Shown piece by piece: positions 8,286 through 17,550 of a DNA stretch of 64,000 nt; position 1 is the stretch's first letter, and every line of letters starts with the position of its first letter. The notes beneath the pieces are model-generated. The model saw only the letters and a program-made list of their open reading frames with translations. It searched no databases and was not told the origin of the DNA. A program made the position numbers and the translations under genes. Where the stretch lies: assembly GCA_022483045.1 (NCBI GenBank), contig JAKVOA010000001.1, positions 457,750-521,749 on the forward strand, read 5' to 3'. The stretch comes from Oscillospiraceae bacterium (GTDB lineage Bacteria; Bacillota; Clostridia; Oscillospirales; Acutalibacteraceae).

Positions 8286-10916
8286 ATGCAGTGGATGGGA
8301 CTAAATGAAATCCGGGAAAAATATCTGGAATTTTTCGAGAGCAAGGGGCACCTGCGGCTGCCCAGCTTTTCGCTGATTCCAAAAGACGACAATTCGCTGC
8401 TGCTGATTAACAGCGGCATGGCACCGATGAAAAAATACTTTACCGGTGAAGTGACCCCGCCCCGCAAGCGAGTGACTACCTGCCAGAAGTGCATCCGCAC
8501 CGGCGATATTGAAAACGTGGGCATTACCGACCGCCATGGCACCTTCTTTGAAATGCTGGGCAACTTTTCTTTTGGCGATTACTTTAAGCACGAGGCCACC
8601 GCGTGGGCGTGGGAGTTTTGCACCAAAGTAATGGAGATGCCGGAAGACAAACTTTGGGTAACCATTTATCAGGACGACGATGAGGCCTTTGACATTTGGA
8701 CAAAAGAAGTCGGCGTTTCTGCAGACCGTATTGTGCGCCTTGGCAAAGAGGACAACTTCTGGGAGCACGGCCCCGGGCCGTGCGGTCCCTGCTCAGAAAT
8801 CTACTTTGACCGCGGCCCCGAGCACAGCTGCGGCAAGCCTACCTGCGGCGTCGGCTGCGACTGCGACCGCTATGTAGAGTTTTGGAATGTGGTTTTTTCA
8901 CAGTTTGACTGCGATGGCCACGGCGGTTACCCACCCATGGAGCACCCCAATATCGACACCGGCATGGGGCTGGAACGTCTTGCCTGCGTGATGCAGAATG
9001 TTGATAATCTGTTTCTGGTAGATACCGTACAGAATATCGTAAAAAAAGTCTGTGAAATTGCAAAGACAGAGTACGGAAAAAATAAAAAGAATGATGTTTC
9101 TATCCGTGTGATTACCGACCATGTGCGTTCCGTTACATTTATGATTGCTGATGGCATTATGCCCTCCAACACCGGCCGTGGCTATGTGCTGCGCCGCCTG
9201 TTGCGCCGCGCTGCACGCCATGGCAAGCTGCTCGGCATTGACCACCCCTTCCTGACAGAAGTGGCGCAGATGGTGATTCACGAGAGCTGCGGAGCCTATC
9301 CGGAGCTCTCTGAAAAGCAGGAAATGATACAGAAAGTCATTTCCGTTGAGGAAGAAAGCTTCTCCAAAACAATCGACCAGGGTACGGCGCTGCTGGGCGA
9401 AATCATGCAGCACAGCAAAGGCACTGTCATTTCTGGAGAAGATGCCTTTAAGCTCAGCGATACCTATGGTTTCCCGATTGACTTGACCAAAGAAATCGCT
9501 GCAGAAAGCGGCATGACGGTTGACGAAGAGACCTACCAAAAACGGATGCAGGAACAGCGTAAAACAGCGCGTGACGCACGCAAAAACGCGGGCGCAGAGT
9601 CCTGGGAGGGCGAAAGCGACCTGCTTAAGGGCGTGCCGGAGACAGACTTTCTTGGCTACAAAGAGAAGACAGCCGATGCCAAAGTACTTGCTATTTTGAA
9701 AGACGGCGCGCGGGCAGAGTCCGCTGATGCCGGCGACGAAATCGGCCTGGTCCTTGACCGCACAACTTTCTATGGCGAGAGCGGCGGACAGGTGGGCGAT
9801 ACCGGCTCCATCAGTGCAGACGACGCTGTGCTTGCTGTCAGTGATACCACCAAAAACCATGCGAAAAACGTGATTCATCATTGCAGCGTACAGGCCGGCA
9901 CCATTCGTGTAGGCGATGCCGTTGCCGTTAAACCCGACTGGAAGCGCCGTGAGGCGATTATGCGCAACCATACAGCCGCGCATCTGTTGCAGGCAGCTTT
10001 GCGCAGAGTCCTGGGCACGCATGTAGAGCAGGCGGGCCAGTTGGTCAATGAAAAACACGTGCGTTTTGACTTTACGCATTTTGCTGCACTAACCGCGGAA
10101 GAACTGCAGAAAGTTGAAACAATGGTCAATGAAGTGGTTCTTTCTGCTGTGCCAGTGGAAACGCGCGAAATGCCGATTGAAGAAGCCAAAAAATTGGGCG
10201 CAATGGCTTTGTTCGGAGAGAAATACGGAAAAATTGTGCGGGTCGTGTCTGTCGGCGATTTCAGCAGAGAATTCTGCGGCGGCACCCATGTGGATAATAC
10301 CGCAAAGCTCGGCCTGTTTAAGATCGTGTCCGAAACCAGTGCCTCGGCCGGTGTACGCCGCATTGAGGCAGTGACTGGTTACGGTGTTTACAGTTTGCTC
10401 AACGACAGCTTAAAGACAATCAGCAGCACGGCCGCGGCGCTCAAGCTGAACAGCACAGCAGACCTGCCGCAGCACGCGGAGCAGGTCGTTTCTCAGCTCA
10501 AACAGACGGAAAACGAGCTGCAAAAGACTGAGGCAAAGCTGGCAGCAGGGGAAGTTAATCAGATGCTGGCAAACGCACAGCAGGCAGGCAGTGTCAAGGT
10601 CTGCACCGGAAAACTCAGCGGTGCGGACGCGGCAGCCCTGCGCACCATGTGCGACAAGGCCCGCGACAAAGACGCAAATGTAGTGGCTGTCTTTGCCGGC
10701 GTAAACGGCGCGAAGGCAAACTTTGCAGTTGCAGTCGGCAAAGAGGCCCAGAAAAAGGGTGCACATGCCGGCAAAATCGCCAAGGCGGTTGCACAGCTGG
10801 CTGGCGGCAACGGCGGCGGTAAGCCTGACTTTGCCATGGCCGGTGCAAAGGATCTCTCGAAACTTGACGCAGCGCTGGCAGCAGCAGCGGACATTGTTGC
10901 CGGGTTTGTGCAGTAA
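8286..10916 (+). CDS. alaS: Alanyl-tRNA synthetase
   Basis: Class II synthetase that charges tRNA-Ala and edits Ser/Gly mischarging. The N-terminal catalytic core has the typical opening (IREKYLEFFESKGH) and motif 2 region (TTCQKCIRTGDIENVG). The editing domain has HTAAH near residue 562 and the zinc-binding CGGTH at 664-668. The C-terminal DHHA1-like domain ends the 876-residue protein, the usual length. GAAGGA lies about 13 bases before ATG 8286. Regulation is by the T-box leader immediately upstream. Confidence 0.98.
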   Translation: MQWMGLNEIREKYLEFFESKGHLRLPSFSLIPKDDNSLLLINSGMAPMKKYFTGEVTPPRKRVTTCQKCIRTGDIENVGITDRHGTFFEMLGNFSFGDYFKHEATAWAWEFCTKVMEMPEDKLWVTIYQDDDEAFDIWTKEVGVSADRIVRLGKEDNFWEHGPGPCGPCSEIYFDRGPEHSCGKPTCGVGCDCDRYVEFWNVVFSQFDCDGHGGYPPMEHPNIDTGMGLERLACVMQNVDNLFLVDTVQNIVKKVCEIAKTEYGKNKKNDVSIRVITDHVRSVTFMIADGIMPSNTGRGYVLRRLLRRAARHGKLLGIDHPFLTEVAQMVIHESCGAYPELSEKQEMIQKVISVEEESFSKTIDQGTALLGEIMQHSKGTVISGEDAFKLSDTYGFPIDLTKEIAAESGMTVDEETYQKRMQEQRKTARDARKNAGAESWEGESDLLKGVPETDFLGYKEKTADAKVLAILKDGARAESADAGDEIGLVLDRTTFYGESGGQVGDTGSISADDAVLAVSDTTKNHAKNVIHHCSVQAGTIRVGDAVAVKPDWKRREAIMRNHTAAHLLQAALRRVLGTHVEQAGQLVNEKHVRFDFTHFAALTAEELQKVETMVNEVVLSAVPVETREMPIEEAKKLGAMALFGEKYGKIVRVVSVGDFSREFCGGTHVDNTAKLGLFKIVSETSASAGVRRIEAVTGYGVYSLLNDSLKTISSTAAALKLNSTADLPQHAEQVVSQLKQTENELQKTEAKLAAGEVNQMLANAQQAGSVKVCTGKLSGADAAALRTMCDKARDKDANVVAVFAGVNGAKANFAVAVGKEAQKKGAHAGKIAKAVAQLAGGNGGGKPDFAMAGAKDLSKLDAALAAAADIVAGFVQ

Positions 10917-10924
10917 GATTTTGC

Positions 10925-10953
10925 TTGCGAAATGCACCAAAACTGTCTATAAT
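10925..10953 (+). promoter_or_regulatory. Promoter of the HIT-family gene
   Basis: TTGCGA (10925-10930) and TATAAT (10948-10953) are spaced by 17 bp. An 8-bp hairpin (TGCAGTAC / GTACTGCA, 10970-10991) follows in the leader and has no clear U-tract. Confidence 0.6.
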
Positions 10954-11051
10954 ATCTATGTATCTGCTTTGCAGTACGTCTTTGTACTGCAGTGGGTTTT
11001 GCCTGTACAATATGTTTTCTGTTTCATATAGATGGGAAAGGAGGAAAAAGA

Positions 11052-11390
11052 ATGGACTGTGTATTCTGTAAAATTGCTTCCGGGGAAATTCCCAGTACGC
11101 GGGTTTATGAAGATGACCTCTGTGTCGCTTTCAAAGATCTGGAGCCGCAGGCGCCGGTACATCTACTGATTATTCCGCGGGAACACATTGCTTCTGCGGC
11201 AGAGATTACGCCCGCAAACAGCGCGATTGTTGCCCATATTTTTGAGGTCGCCGCAAAGTTGGCCAAAGAAAATCACCTGGACGGCGGCTGGCGTATTGTC
11301 AGCAATGTCGGCGAAGACGGCGGGCAGTCTGTTAAGCACTTGCACTTTCATCTTTTAGGGGGACGTGCTATGGCATGGCCGCCCGGCTGA
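11052..11390 (+). CDS. HIT-family nucleotide-binding hydrolase
   Basis: A histidine-triad protein of the HINT branch, which hydrolyses adenosine phosphoramidates and related acyl-AMPs. The triad HLHFHLL gives H96, H98 and H100. N-terminal CVFCKIASGEIPS is typical, including the CxxC-like pair at residues 3-6. The length of 112 residues is standard. ATG 11052 is preceded by AAAGGAGG, deciding the start against an upstream in-frame GTG or ATG-like reading. It stands alone under its own promoter between alaS and a phosphoribosyltransferase gene. Confidence 0.95.
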   Translation: MDCVFCKIASGEIPSTRVYEDDLCVAFKDLEPQAPVHLLIIPREHIASAAEITPANSAIVAHIFEVAAKLAKENHLDGGWRIVSNVGEDGGQSVKHLHFHLLGGRAMAWPPG

Positions 11391-11465
11391 CTCTGTCTGC
11401 ACCTCAATTTTTATTGTATTAAGTATTAAAATGAATACTTCATTATGAAGAAAGGCCGGTTTTCT

Positions 11466-12035
11466 GTGAATCAAATTGTTACAATCAATGGCTTAAAGTA
11501 CTATCACATGACCATTGCAGGCTGTGAGCGCGACCTGCCGATCTGCCCCATCAGCGACACCCTGGATATTGCCGGTTTTGTTATGCTGGGCGATGTTGAA
11601 ATTACCAAAGCCACCGCGGCAGAACTGCTAAAACGCTGCCCGGCACACGACGTGGTTGTTACAGCAGAGACAAAGGGGATCCCGCTCTGCTATGAAATGG
11701 CACGCCAGGGCTGCGGGCGCTATATCGTTGCGCGCAAGAGCTTCAAATCCTATATGCGCAACCCTATTCATGTAGAAGTCAAGTCAATTACGACAGACCA
11801 TCTGCAGGAACTGTATCTTGCAGAGGACGACTACAAGGGCCTTAACGGCAAGCGTGTGCTGATTGTCGATGACGTTATCAGCACCGGCGAGTCACTGGCA
11901 GCTATGGAAAAACTGGTCGAGCAGTTTGGCGGCAAGATTGTTGGCCGTGCCTCTGTTTTGGCCGAGGGTGATGCACAGGACCGCAAAGATATTACTTACT
12001 TAGAGCCTTTGCCGCTCTTTCCAAAAGAAAAGTAA
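11466..12035 (+). CDS. Phosphoribosyltransferase family protein (Apt-like)
   Basis: A type I phosphoribosyltransferase with the PRPP-binding motif VLIVDDVISTGES in its second half. The N-terminal half (ETKGIPLCYEMA, RKSFKSYM) is closest in feel to adenine/xanthine phosphoribosyltransferases, but the substrate cannot be read from sequence. I choose the GTG at 11466 because AAGAAAGG lies 10 bases before it, while the upstream in-frame ATG at 11445 has no ribosome site. This gives 189 residues. A small inverted repeat (AAGTATT / AATACTT, 11420-11439) precedes it and may be a regulatory element. Confidence 0.85.
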   Translation: MNQIVTINGLKYYHMTIAGCERDLPICPISDTLDIAGFVMLGDVEITKATAAELLKRCPAHDVVVTAETKGIPLCYEMARQGCGRYIVARKSFKSYMRNPIHVEVKSITTDHLQELYLAEDDYKGLNGKRVLIVDDVISTGESLAAMEKLVEQFGGKIVGRASVLAEGDAQDRKDITYLEPLPLFPKEK

Positions 12036-12050
12036 ACGGAGAGATTCGTG

Positions 12051-14264
12051 ATGAAACGACCGCTTGCGTTGGTAGGTTTTACATATCTGCTGACACAGGC
12101 GGTTTCTGTTTTCCTGGGCGCCCGGGGAGCACTATTTTTAGGGCTGGCGTGCCTTTTGGCGGGCCTGCTGCTGCTTTTGCTGCGCCGTAAAGGCAGAGAT
12201 TTTGTGCTGCCCGCAGCAGCCTTTACAGCGGCCGCGGCCTGCCTGCTTTTTGCGTTTGCCAGTGTCCCCTATGTGCAGGCGGCAGAAAGCTATGCGGGTA
12301 AAACCGTGCAGCTTTCCGGCACGGTCTGTGAGGAACCTGATGCTTCATCGGGTCGTGTGCACTATGTGCTGCAGGTGGAAAGCTGTGCGGGCCGTACAGA
12401 CAACCTACTCACGGGGAAAAAGATTCGCCTTACTTCCGGCGAGTCCTTTTCGGCAGGTGCATTTGACCGAGTGACCGGCTGGGTGCATCTTTCTGCGCTG
12501 CCCGGCAGCGGCTATTTTTCCACAAAGAACCGGTCCTTAGCTGAGGGAACTGTGCTGCAGGGATATCTCAATCCCTTTGCAGCGTATCAGGTTTGGGCGG
12601 GCGCGCCCGCTGGTGTGCACGGCTGGTTCTATCGGGCACACCGCAGACTCTTGGAGTGCTTTGCCGACAATCTGCCTGCGCCGGAGGATGCTCTGGTAAG
12701 CGGAGTACTTGCAGGCGAAAAGCAGAATGTTCCCACAGCAGTCAAGACCGCGTTCCGCGGGGCGGGCGTTTCCCACCTGATGTGTGTTTCCGGGCTGCAC
12801 ATGACGGCGGTCGCGGGCCTGCTGCTTTTGCTGCTGCGGCTTTTGCCTCTTACACATAGGCTACGCAGTATTTTGGCGGGTGCAGGTATTGTTTTGTTTA
12901 TGGGAATTACAGGCTTTACGCCCTCCGTGATGCGCAGCGGCCTGATGTATCTGGTTATGCTTTTGGGCAGCTGCTTTTACCGGCGTGCGGACGGCCTCAA
13001 TTCTTTGGGCTTTGCGGTACTGCTCCTCTGCATGGCAAATCCGTTTGCCGCCGCCGATGTCAGCCTGCTGCTGAGCGCCTCGGCGACACTTGGCATTCTG
13101 CTGTTTTCGCCTGCGGTCAGCCGCTTTGTCCTGCGGCACAGCCGCGGCGGACTGCAGCGAAAAGTGCTTTCTTATTTCGCCAGTACAGTTTTCATGTCAC
13201 TTGCAGCGATGCTGTTTACTCTGCCAGTTTCTCTTTTGGCATTCAATGAAGTTTCGCTGGTTTCGCCGCTTTCTAATCTGCTGGTGCTTACCCCTTCGAG
13301 TATCATGGTCTATACTGGATTCTTAGCAGCCGGGTTTAGTTTGGTGCCGCTGTTTGGCGGGGCGGCCGCACTCTTTTGGCGGCTGACGCAGGCATTGGCG
13401 CGGTACCTGATTTGCAGCACTTCATGGTGCGCTTCGCTGCCTTTTGCAGAGCTGCCAACGGACTTTCGTTTTGTCAGGCTGTGGCTTTCGGCAGCGCTGC
13501 TGCTGTTGGGATGCCTGTGCTTTCTCTGCCGCCGGCATACAAAACTGCCGCTGCGGCTGACAGCGCTTTTGTGTGTAGTGATGCTGCTTGCAAACAGTTT
13601 CGTTTATGAACTGCGTTCACCGCAGATGAAAGTAACAGTGGCTGCCAGTGCAGAGGGCGTCAGTGTAGTCGTCAGCTATGCGAGGCACGGCGCAGTTATC
13701 GGCTGCGGTGCAGACAGCAGCCAAACGGCGCTAATCCTGCGCCGCTGCGGGGTACGGCACTTAGATACAGTAATGCTGCTAAGCCTTTCCAACCGTGAAT
13801 CTCAGCAGGCGGCGGAAATCATTACAGCCTATCACCCGTCTGCGGTCGTACTGCCTAGCGGAGAAGCATTGGACGGCCTGCTGCAGGAGTCGCTTGCCTG
13901 CGCTGGACAGTATTGGATTGCGGGCGCACAGGCGCAGGTATCGCTGTGGAACTGCAGCGCTTCCGTCACGTTTGAGAGCGGCACGGCAAGCCTTTTGGCA
14001 GAGGACTTTTCCGCGCTGATTTGCGGGGATAGTGCAGACCTGCGTCGCTGCCTGCCCGGTAAAACGCAGGCGCTCATTTGCAGCAGCCTGCCTAAAGGAG
14101 AAGAGCGCCTGCAGACGTCGCTGACGGTACTGTGCAGATACCCGAATACCTTGAAAACGTATTCGACTGCGCGGCGCGGCATGCCGGTCATTGCGGGCGG
14201 CGGTGAGGATTTGGTGCTGCAGCCGATGAAAGATGGAAGCGTGAAGATAGGGAGGAACGACTAA
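12051..14264 (+). CDS. comEC: ComEC/Rec2-type DNA uptake channel
   Basis: Polytopic membrane protein that moves single-stranded DNA into the cytoplasm during transformation. The N-terminal membrane helices (residues 5-75), an OB-like extracellular region, and the Competence domain with GVSHLMCVSGLHM (about 237-249) are clear, followed by 6-8 more helices. In the last 230 residues the beta-lactamase-like domain is recognisable in outline, but its metal motifs are gone: the usual THxDxDH position reads LSLSNRES. At 737 residues the length is normal. ATG 12051 has GGAGAG 7 bases upstream. It overlaps holA by one base. Confidence 0.92.
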   Translation: MKRPLALVGFTYLLTQAVSVFLGARGALFLGLACLLAGLLLLLLRRKGRDFVLPAAAFTAAAACLLFAFASVPYVQAAESYAGKTVQLSGTVCEEPDASSGRVHYVLQVESCAGRTDNLLTGKKIRLTSGESFSAGAFDRVTGWVHLSALPGSGYFSTKNRSLAEGTVLQGYLNPFAAYQVWAGAPAGVHGWFYRAHRRLLECFADNLPAPEDALVSGVLAGEKQNVPTAVKTAFRGAGVSHLMCVSGLHMTAVAGLLLLLLRLLPLTHRLRSILAGAGIVLFMGITGFTPSVMRSGLMYLVMLLGSCFYRRADGLNSLGFAVLLLCMANPFAAADVSLLLSASATLGILLFSPAVSRFVLRHSRGGLQRKVLSYFASTVFMSLAAMLFTLPVSLLAFNEVSLVSPLSNLLVLTPSSIMVYTGFLAAGFSLVPLFGGAAALFWRLTQALARYLICSTSWCASLPFAELPTDFRFVRLWLSAALLLLGCLCFLCRRHTKLPLRLTALLCVVMLLANSFVYELRSPQMKVTVAASAEGVSVVVSYARHGAVIGCGADSSQTALILRRCGVRHLDTVMLLSLSNRESQQAAEIITAYHPSAVVLPSGEALDGLLQESLACAGQYWIAGAQAQVSLWNCSASVTFESGTASLLAEDFSALICGDSADLRRCLPGKTQALICSSLPKGEERLQTSLTVLCRYPNTLKTYSTARRGMPVIAGGGEDLVLQPMKDGSVKIGRND

Positions 14265-15316
14265 TGGCAGAGTGCACCGAGAAAGATCTGAAAAAGCAGA
14301 TTGCGGCAGACAACCTTTCCGGTTTATATCTTTTGTATGGAGAAGAAAAATATCTGGTTTCGCTTTGGGCGCAGCGCCTGATAAAAAAGGCGGCGGGCAA
14401 AGCTTTTTTGGATTTTAACCTTCAGCATTTTACGGGGGAGGTTTCTGCTGACGCGCTGGATGACGCCGTGCAGGCGCTACCGTTTATGGCGGCACGCAAG
14501 TGTGTAGCGGTGTCGGACCTTTCACTGGACGGCCGTACGCCGGCGGAAAACAAAAAGCTGCTGCAGCTTTTAGGGGATGTGCCGGAAACGACCGTGCTTG
14601 TCCTTTCTTTTGCGGCGAGTGACCCGGATTTTCGGAAAGATAAGAAATGGAAAGCAATTTTTGCCGCCAGCAAAGAGCATGGCACCTGCACGGCTTTTGG
14701 GCGGCGCACCAAATCAGAACTGGAAAAGACGTTGATGACGGGCGCAGCAAAGCGCGGCTGCAGCCTTGCCCGGGCGGACGCGGCACAGATGGTCTATGCA
14801 GTCGGCGACAACCTAACGGCTCTGCAAAATGAACTGGAAAAAGTTTGTGCCTATACTGGCAGCGGCGCTGTTTCGCCCAAAACCCTGCAGCTGCTGATTA
14901 CCCAGAATTTAGAGACGCGGATTTATGACCTGAGCAAGGCTCTGCTTGCCGGAAACAGCGGCAGGTCTTACCGCATATTAGACCAGCTCCTAGAGCAAAA
15001 AGAGGAGCCCGTGCACATTTTGGCAGTGCTTTCCGGTGCCTATATCGATATGTATCGGGTGCGTACCGCACTGCAGAGCGGCGAAAGCGCAATGGAGCCT
15101 GCTGCTCACTTTCCAGAATATAAGCGGCGGGAGTTTCGCCTGAGCAATGCAGAGCGCGACACACACGGCCTTTCCACACAAATATTGCGCAGCAGCCTGG
15201 ACACTTTGCTGCAGGCGGACTTGGACTTAAAAGGTTCCCGCACCGATGAAAAGCTGATTTTAGAAAAAACGCTTGCGCGGCTTTTGCTGATTGCCAGAGG
15301 GGAGAAAAGCGCTTGA
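14264..15316 (+). CDS. holA: DNA polymerase III subunit delta
   Basis: Delta opens the beta sliding clamp as part of the clamp-loader complex. The N-terminal domain begins with GLYLLYGEEKYLV, the family's usual opening (degenerate AAA+ fold), and the C-terminal collar domain contains the conserved SxLxxDxxLKGSRTDEK-type ending (DLDLKGSRTDEKLILEK). The length of 350 residues is normal. GGGAGGAAC lies just before ATG 14264, which overlaps the comEC stop. comEC-holA adjacency is common in Firmicutes and supports both calls. Confidence 0.93.
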   Translation: MAECTEKDLKKQIAADNLSGLYLLYGEEKYLVSLWAQRLIKKAAGKAFLDFNLQHFTGEVSADALDDAVQALPFMAARKCVAVSDLSLDGRTPAENKKLLQLLGDVPETTVLVLSFAASDPDFRKDKKWKAIFAASKEHGTCTAFGRRTKSELEKTLMTGAAKRGCSLARADAAQMVYAVGDNLTALQNELEKVCAYTGSGAVSPKTLQLLITQNLETRIYDLSKALLAGNSGRSYRILDQLLEQKEEPVHILAVLSGAYIDMYRVRTALQSGESAMEPAAHFPEYKRREFRLSNAERDTHGLSTQILRSSLDTLLQADLDLKGSRTDEKLILEKTLARLLLIARGEKSA

Positions 15317-15906
15317 AGAAATTGAAAGTAAAAGAAGCGATTGTTGTAGAGGGAAAATATGATAAGATTAAACTTTCGGCGTTGATTGACGGGCTGATTT
15401 TAGAAACGCATGGTTTCGGCATTTTTAAAGACAAAGAACAGCTTGCCCTGCTGCGCCGGATTGCCGACAAGCGCGGTCTGCTGATTTTGACGGACAGCGA
15501 CTCGGCAGGATTTCTTATTCGCAATTACCTGAAAGGTGCAATCGACCCGCAAAAAATGAAGCAGGCGTATATTCCCGATGTGTACGGAAAAGAAAAGCGA
15601 AAGGCTGCCCCGGGCAAAGAGGGAAAGCTGGGAGTAGAGGGAATCCCGCTGCCGGTTTTGCGCGAATGCCTGCAAAAAGCCGGCGCAGAGGTGAACAGTG
15701 CCCCGGCGCTGCCGCAGCGGCCAATCACCAAGACGGATTTTTTCGAGCTGGGACTTTCCGGCAGGGATGAGAGCGCACAGAGGCGGCGGCAGCTGCAGCG
15801 GACCTTGCAGCTGCCGGAGCATCTTTCTGCAAATGCCCTGCTTGAGGTGCTGAATACCTTAACAACGTACGAGGAACTTTGCGGCTTTTGCAAAACGCTG
15901 TTTTAG
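15313..15906 (+). CDS. Toprim-DUF4093 protein, RNase M5-like
   Basis: The first 90 residues form a toprim domain with VVEGKYD (11-17) and LTDSDSAGFLIRN, the same metal-binding pattern as ribonuclease M5, which matures 5S rRNA. The rest matches the DUF4093 extension seen in Clostridial homologues (YIPDVYGKEKRK, GKLGVEG). The TTG start overlaps the holA stop (TTGA) and has AGGGGAG 8 bases upstream. RNase M5 genes often sit next to ksgA; here the neighbour is holA, so the exact RNA substrate is an inference. Confidence 0.82.
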   Translation: MKKLKVKEAIVVEGKYDKIKLSALIDGLILETHGFGIFKDKEQLALLRRIADKRGLLILTDSDSAGFLIRNYLKGAIDPQKMKQAYIPDVYGKEKRKAAPGKEGKLGVEGIPLPVLRECLQKAGAEVNSAPALPQRPITKTDFFELGLSGRDESAQRRRQLQRTLQLPEHLSANALLEVLNTLTTYEELCGFCKTLF

Positions 15907-15931
15907 GTCTCTAAAAAGCAGGAGGATTCCT

Positions 15932-16531
15932 ATGAACAAAGAATTCGAGATACGCACCGCGACACAGCGGGACGCACAAGCGCTGCTGGAAATTTACGCG
16001 CCCTATGTAAAGACAACTGCTGTTACGTTTGAGTACCGGGTCCCTTCCGCTGCAGAGTTTGCAGGGCGGATTGTGCATGTGGAGGGAAAGTATCCGTATC
16101 TGCTTGCACAAGCCGGCGGAGAAATTTTGGGGTATGCTTATGCGGGTGCCTTCCATGCAAGGGAAGCTTACGACTGGGCTGTGGAAACTTCGATTTATGT
16201 AAATAAAAATAAAAAAAGAATGGGTATCGGCAGCCGACTGTATGGCGCACTGGAGGCTGCCTTAAAAGAGCAGGGAGTCCTCAATCTGAATGCCTGCATT
16301 GCTTTTCCGCAGCGGGAAGATGCGTACTTAACCAAAGACAGCGCGGTGTTTCACGAAAAAATGGGCTTTCGCTTTGTCGGGGAGTTTCACGAATGCGGGT
16401 ATAAATTTGACAGATGGTACAATATGATTTGGATGGAAAAACAAATCGGCCCCCACACAGCACACCAGCCCCCGATAAAAGATTTTGCAGAGATTCGTGC
16501 ACAAATCCGCCAAAAATACGGAATTCTATAA
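15932..16531 (+). CDS. GNAT N-acetyltransferase, phosphinothricin/methionine-sulfone type
   Basis: A 199-residue GNAT enzyme. The acetyl-CoA pyrophosphate loop is KRMGIGSRLYGALE (about residues 92-105), preceded by ETSIYV, and the C-terminal FHEKMGFRFVGEFHECGYKFDRW matches the Bar/Pat/MnaT subgroup that acetylates phosphinothricin or methionine sulfone-like amino acids. Natural targets in gut or soil anaerobes are unclear. GGAGG lies 8 bases before the ATG. The last 30 residues are an extra tail with IKDFAEIRAQIRQKYG. Confidence 0.88.
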   Translation: MNKEFEIRTATQRDAQALLEIYAPYVKTTAVTFEYRVPSAAEFAGRIVHVEGKYPYLLAQAGGEILGYAYAGAFHAREAYDWAVETSIYVNKNKKRMGIGSRLYGALEAALKEQGVLNLNACIAFPQREDAYLTKDSAVFHEKMGFRFVGEFHECGYKFDRWYNMIWMEKQIGPHTAHQPPIKDFAEIRAQIRQKYGIL

Positions 16532-16549
16532 AAATAGCGTAAAAAAGCG

Positions 16550-16567
16550 GCTTTCTGTACAGAAAGC
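16550..16567. repeat. Perfect 18-bp palindrome downstream of the GNAT gene
   Basis: GCTTTCTGTACAGAAAGC is fully self-complementary. A second GTACAGGCAGCTTTG followed by TTTTTG (about 16580-16601) could form an alternative, larger hairpin and end the GNAT transcript. Confidence 0.4.
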
Positions 16568-16616
16568 TACAAATATCCGCAGTACAGGCAGCTTTGTTTT
16601 TGTGCATCTCCCTTTG

Positions 16617-16645
16617 TTGATTCTTGTTGAATTTTGGTCTATAAT
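16617..16645 (+). promoter_or_regulatory. Promoter of the PHP phosphoesterase gene
   Basis: TTGATT (16617-16622) and TATAAT (16640-16645) are separated by 17 bp, 45 bases before the start codon. Confidence 0.7.
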
Positions 16646-16689
16646 TATTTATTAGACAGGATTGATAAGATCAGAAGAGGAGGATTCTT

Positions 16690-17523
16690 TTGTCAGCGGA
16701 TTTACATTGCCATACAAAAATTTCAGATGGTACGCTAAGCATTGATGAACTGGTGGATTTGGCGCTGAAAAGAGGCTTAAGCGCCGTTGCTGTAACAGAC
16801 CATGACACCTTTGCCGGGGCTGGGCGGGCTGTGCTTTACGGCAAGCGGAAAGGCATAGAGGTCATTCCAGGCGCAGAGTTTTCAACAACGGACGGCAAAA
16901 CAGGCAGAAAAGTGCACATTCTCTGCTACTGCTGCCCGCACCCCGCAAGGCTCGAGGGACTCTGCCACCGCATTTCTTCTATGCGCAAGCGCGCTTCGCT
17001 GCTCGTGATTCAAAAAGTTCTGCGGCTGTACCCCATGCCGGTAGAAATGATCACCCGCCGTGCGCAGGGCAGCACCAATATCTTTGTGCAGCACATTATG
17101 CACGCCCTTTTGGACGCGGGCTACACCAATGCTATTTTTGGCGACCTGTACCAAAAGCTTTTTGCACCAAAGACCGGCCTGGCATATATCCCGATCAGCT
17201 ACCCCGAAACCCGCGACGTTATTCAGCAGATTCACGATGCGGGCGGTTTGGCGGTGCTGGCACACCCGGGAAAATACGACAGCTTTGACCTGTTTTTGGA
17301 GCTGGCCGCGTCTCATCAGCTGGACGGCGTAGAAGCCTACTATCCGGGCAGCACACCACAGGACATTAAGTGTCTGACTGCTATGGCAAAGCAGTACGGC
17401 TTATTTGTTACCGGCGGTTCGGACTTTCACGGTATGTATGCTACTACACACCAGCCGCTGGGTACTTTCACCACAGAAGAAGAACAGATGGATTTATTAA
17501 AGCGCATGGCAAAAAGCGCCTGA
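16690..17523 (+). CDS. PHP-domain phosphoesterase (YciV/RNase AM-like)
   Basis: The metal-binding motifs of the polymerase-and-histidinol-phosphatase superfamily are complete: DLHCHTKISDGT (4-15), VTDHDT, AHPGKYD and GGSDFHG. In this 277-residue, single-domain form the closest known enzymes are the 3',5'-nucleoside bisphosphate phosphatase/5'-3' RNase AM group, so turnover of pAp or short RNA is the likely role. The start is TTG at 16690 with GAGGAGGAT upstream; no in-frame ATG is better placed. It has its own promoter and is followed closely by the TSCPD gene. Confidence 0.9.
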   Translation: MSADLHCHTKISDGTLSIDELVDLALKRGLSAVAVTDHDTFAGAGRAVLYGKRKGIEVIPGAEFSTTDGKTGRKVHILCYCCPHPARLEGLCHRISSMRKRASLLVIQKVLRLYPMPVEMITRRAQGSTNIFVQHIMHALLDAGYTNAIFGDLYQKLFAPKTGLAYIPISYPETRDVIQQIHDAGGLAVLAHPGKYDSFDLFLELAASHQLDGVEAYYPGSTPQDIKCLTAMAKQYGLFVTGGSDFHGMYATTHQPLGTFTTEEEQMDLLKRMAKSA

Positions 17524-17550
17524 AAATGAGAACTGCCGGAGGTGAAGCAA

